This document shows positions 3,856 to 5,047 of a DNA stretch of 5,047 nt, piece after piece. Under the pieces are notes generated by a model, which was given only the letters and a program-made list of their open reading frames with translations, was not told the origin of the DNA and did not search any database. The DNA is from an uncultured Haemophilus sp. (GTDB taxonomy: Bacteria > Pseudomonadota > Gammaproteobacteria > Enterobacterales > Pasteurellaceae), in contig NZ_CALJRX010000241.1 in assembly GCF_937976265.1 (NCBI RefSeq), positions 1-5,047 on the forward strand, read 5' to 3'. Every line of letters starts with the position of its first letter. The stretch's first letter is position 1. A program made the translations under genes and the position numbers.

Positions 3856-4426
3856 GAGCGAAAAACCAACCCGTGGACGTGCCAGTAAAGTGGATTTATT
3901 GCCACCGAATATCAAAACTCAGCTTGCGATGATGCTGCGTGATAAGCAATATTCACAAACGCAAATTCTAGAAGAAATTAATGATCTGATTCGTGATTGT
4001 GGACTTGATGAAAGTTTTTGTTTAAGTAAAACAGGGTTAAATCGTTATGCCAATCGTATGGAACAGTTAGGGGCAAAAATTCGCCAAGCTCGTGAAGTCG
4101 CCGAAGTGTGGACAAAACAGTTTGGTGAAATGCCCCAAACGGATATTGGCAAAGCCTTAATGGAAATGGTGAAACAAATTGCCTTTGAAACGTCATTGAA
4201 ACTAGGCGAACAAGAAGGTGGTATTGAGCCGAAACAGCTTGCCTTATTGTCGTCTGCTATTCAGCGTTTAGAACAGGCTGAAAGTTTGAGTTACAAGCGT
4301 GAGCAGGCAATTCGCAAAGAAGTGGCATTACAGGCGGCGGAAACTGCGGAAAAAGTGGTGGTGCAAGCCGGTTTATCCAAATCGGCAGTGGCACAATTAA
4401 AAGCGGAAATTTTAGGAATTGTTTGA
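3854..4426 (+). CDS. Mu gp27-like protein (DUF3486), probable small terminase subunit
   Basis: 190 residues; AAGGAG (3841-3846) lies 7 bases before the ATG. The N-terminus has the family signature RGRASKVDLLPPNIK (about 7-21). It is followed by a helical DNA-binding region with helix-turn-helix character (about 32-70, YSQTQILEEINDLIRDCG then LSKTGLNRYANRM). The remainder is long helical segments (about 73-185) with Glu/Lys-rich, coiled-coil-like composition that could mediate oligomerisation. DUF3486 proteins are homologues of Mu gp27 and lie directly before the large terminase; the small terminase role (recognising DNA for packaging) is an inference from the fold and position. The stop shares one base with the next start (TGATG, 4424-4428). 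There are few Cys and no membrane segment. Confidence 0.9.
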   Translation: MSEKPTRGRASKVDLLPPNIKTQLAMMLRDKQYSQTQILEEINDLIRDCGLDESFCLSKTGLNRYANRMEQLGAKIRQAREVAEVWTKQFGEMPQTDIGKALMEMVKQIAFETSLKLGEQEGGIEPKQLALLSSAIQRLEQAESLSYKREQAIRKEVALQAAETAEKVVVQAGLSKSAVAQLKAEILGIV

Positions 4427-5047
4427 TGAGATTAGCGGAGTTTATCCCCTTTGACCCTAACGAACTTTTACTTGGCTATCAAAAACGCTGGATTGCAGAT
4501 GATAGCCAGTTAAAAATTGCGGAAAAATCACGCCGTACAGGACTGACTTGGGCGGAAGCAGCGGATGATGTCTTAATTGCAAGTCAAACAAAGTCAGACG
4601 GTGGTTCTGACGTTTTTTATATTGGCTCCAACAAAGAAATGGCACGGGAATTTATTGACGCTTGTGCGATGTGGGCAAGTAAATTTAATCGTGTCGCCGG
4701 TGAAATCCAAGAAGAATTATTTGTTGATGAAGATAAAGACATTTTGACCTATGTCATTTATTTCGCCAGTGGTTACAAAATCAAGGCGTTGTCATCGAAC
4801 CCGAAAAACCTGCGGGGTATGCAAGGGGTTGTGTGTATTGATGAAGCCGCCTTCCACGAAAAACTGGCCGAAGTGTTAAAAGCTGCACTTGCCCTTACGA
4901 TGTGGGGAGCAAAAGTGCGGTTGATTTCAACGCACAATGGTGTGGACAACCTCTTCAATCAACTAATACAAGACAGCCGTGCTGGGCGAAAAAGCTACTC
5001 GGTGCATACCATCACTCTTGATGATGCCTGTAATAGATCGGAAGAGC
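4426..5047 (+). CDS. Mu gp28-like terminase large subunit, N-terminal ATPase part, 3' partial
   Basis: About 203 residues of phage origin are present, to base 5034; family members are around 500 or longer, so the nuclease domain is missing. The start is fixed by the one-base overlap with gp27 and the coding match from residue 1. ATPase elements in order: an adenine-side Y18-Q19, a terminase-type Walker A EKSRRTGLT (33-41), LSSNPKNLRG (122-131), Walker B VVCIDEAAF (135-143, D139 and E140) and the coupling motif ISTHNG (167-172). The large terminase powers DNA entry into the capsid and, in Mu-like phages, headful cutting that includes host DNA at the ends. The last four or so encoded residues (RSEE) derive from bases identical to sequencing adapter and should not be trusted. 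An uptake sequence at 4913-4921 encodes KVRL. Confidence 0.93.
   Translation, partial: MRLAEFIPFDPNELLLGYQKRWIADDSQLKIAEKSRRTGLTWAEAADDVLIASQTKSDGGSDVFYIGSNKEMAREFIDACAMWASKFNRVAGEIQEELFVDEDKDILTYVIYFASGYKIKALSSNPKNLRGMQGVVCIDEAAFHEKLAEVLKAALALTMWGAKVRLISTHNGVDNLFNQLIQDSRAGRKSYSVHTITLDDACNRSEE
4913..4921 (+). other. DNA uptake signal sequence (Haemophilus type)
   Basis: Exact AAGTGCGGT preceded by AA, followed by TGATTTC, a fair match to the extended consensus. It lies within the large terminase gene between Walker B and the coupling motif. Confidence 0.85.
5035..5047 (+). other. Illumina adapter remnant at the contig end
   Basis: The final 13 bases are AGATCGGAAGAGC, identical to the start of the common Illumina TruSeq adapter, and the window stops exactly at its last base. 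The reading frame passes through without a stop, which disguises it as terminase codons. It is almost certainly an untrimmed adapter and not phage sequence. Confidence 0.9.

Noticed and set aside
1..5047. CRISPR array, tRNA genes, insertion sequence ends, phage attachment ends
   Set aside because: No regularly spaced repeats, cloverleaf-like segments, transposase frames or Mu-type ends were seen in this internal part of the phage.

Overview
The window is a 5 kb piece of a Mu-like (transposable) prophage or phage, most like the FluMu group of Haemophilus and other Pasteurellaceae. The host assignment rests on AT-rich DNA, three exact copies of the Haemophilus-type DNA uptake sequence (AAGTGCGGT), and gene families typical of Pasteurellaceae Mu-like prophages. 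All genes lie on the plus strand and are tightly packed, mostly with overlapping or nearly abutting stop and start codons. The last 13 bases match the Illumina adapter stem AGATCGGAAGAGC, so the right edge is probably an untrimmed contig end rather than phage DNA.

Layout. (1) End of the early region, 1-1010: the 3' part of a GemA/gp16-family gene, then an unrecognised 180-residue protein with an N-terminal cysteine knuckle, closed by a clear intrinsic terminator. (2) Regulatory switch, 1011-1631: a Mor/C-family activator gene flanked by two control regions. Each has an extended -10-like promoter without a recognisable -35 and an inverted repeat reaching into the next ribosome binding site. 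(3) Lysis cassette, 1632-2974: a T7-lysozyme-type amidase with an EF-hand-like insertion, a 53-residue strongly cationic small protein, a two-helix holin candidate, and a nested Rz/Rz1-type spanin pair. (4) A TraR/DksA-like C4 zinc-finger protein, 2967-3194. (5) Start of the head and packaging operon, 3191-end, in Mu order: gp25-like (DUF2730), gp26-like winged helix, gp27-like (DUF3486, probable small terminase), and the N-terminal ATPase part of gp28 (large terminase), cut by the contig end.

How it may work together: early transcription would end at the terminator after the 180-residue gene. The Mor/C-type activator would then switch on the lysis and morphogenesis genes. The most interesting element is the 15-bp hairpin at 1593-1626, which buries the ribosome binding site of the amidase. 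The best promoter candidate would start RNA inside the left arm of that hairpin. Read-through RNA would therefore hide the site, while RNA from the amidase's own promoter would expose it, the same logic known for the phage T4 lysozyme gene e. This is inference from sequence and has not been tested.
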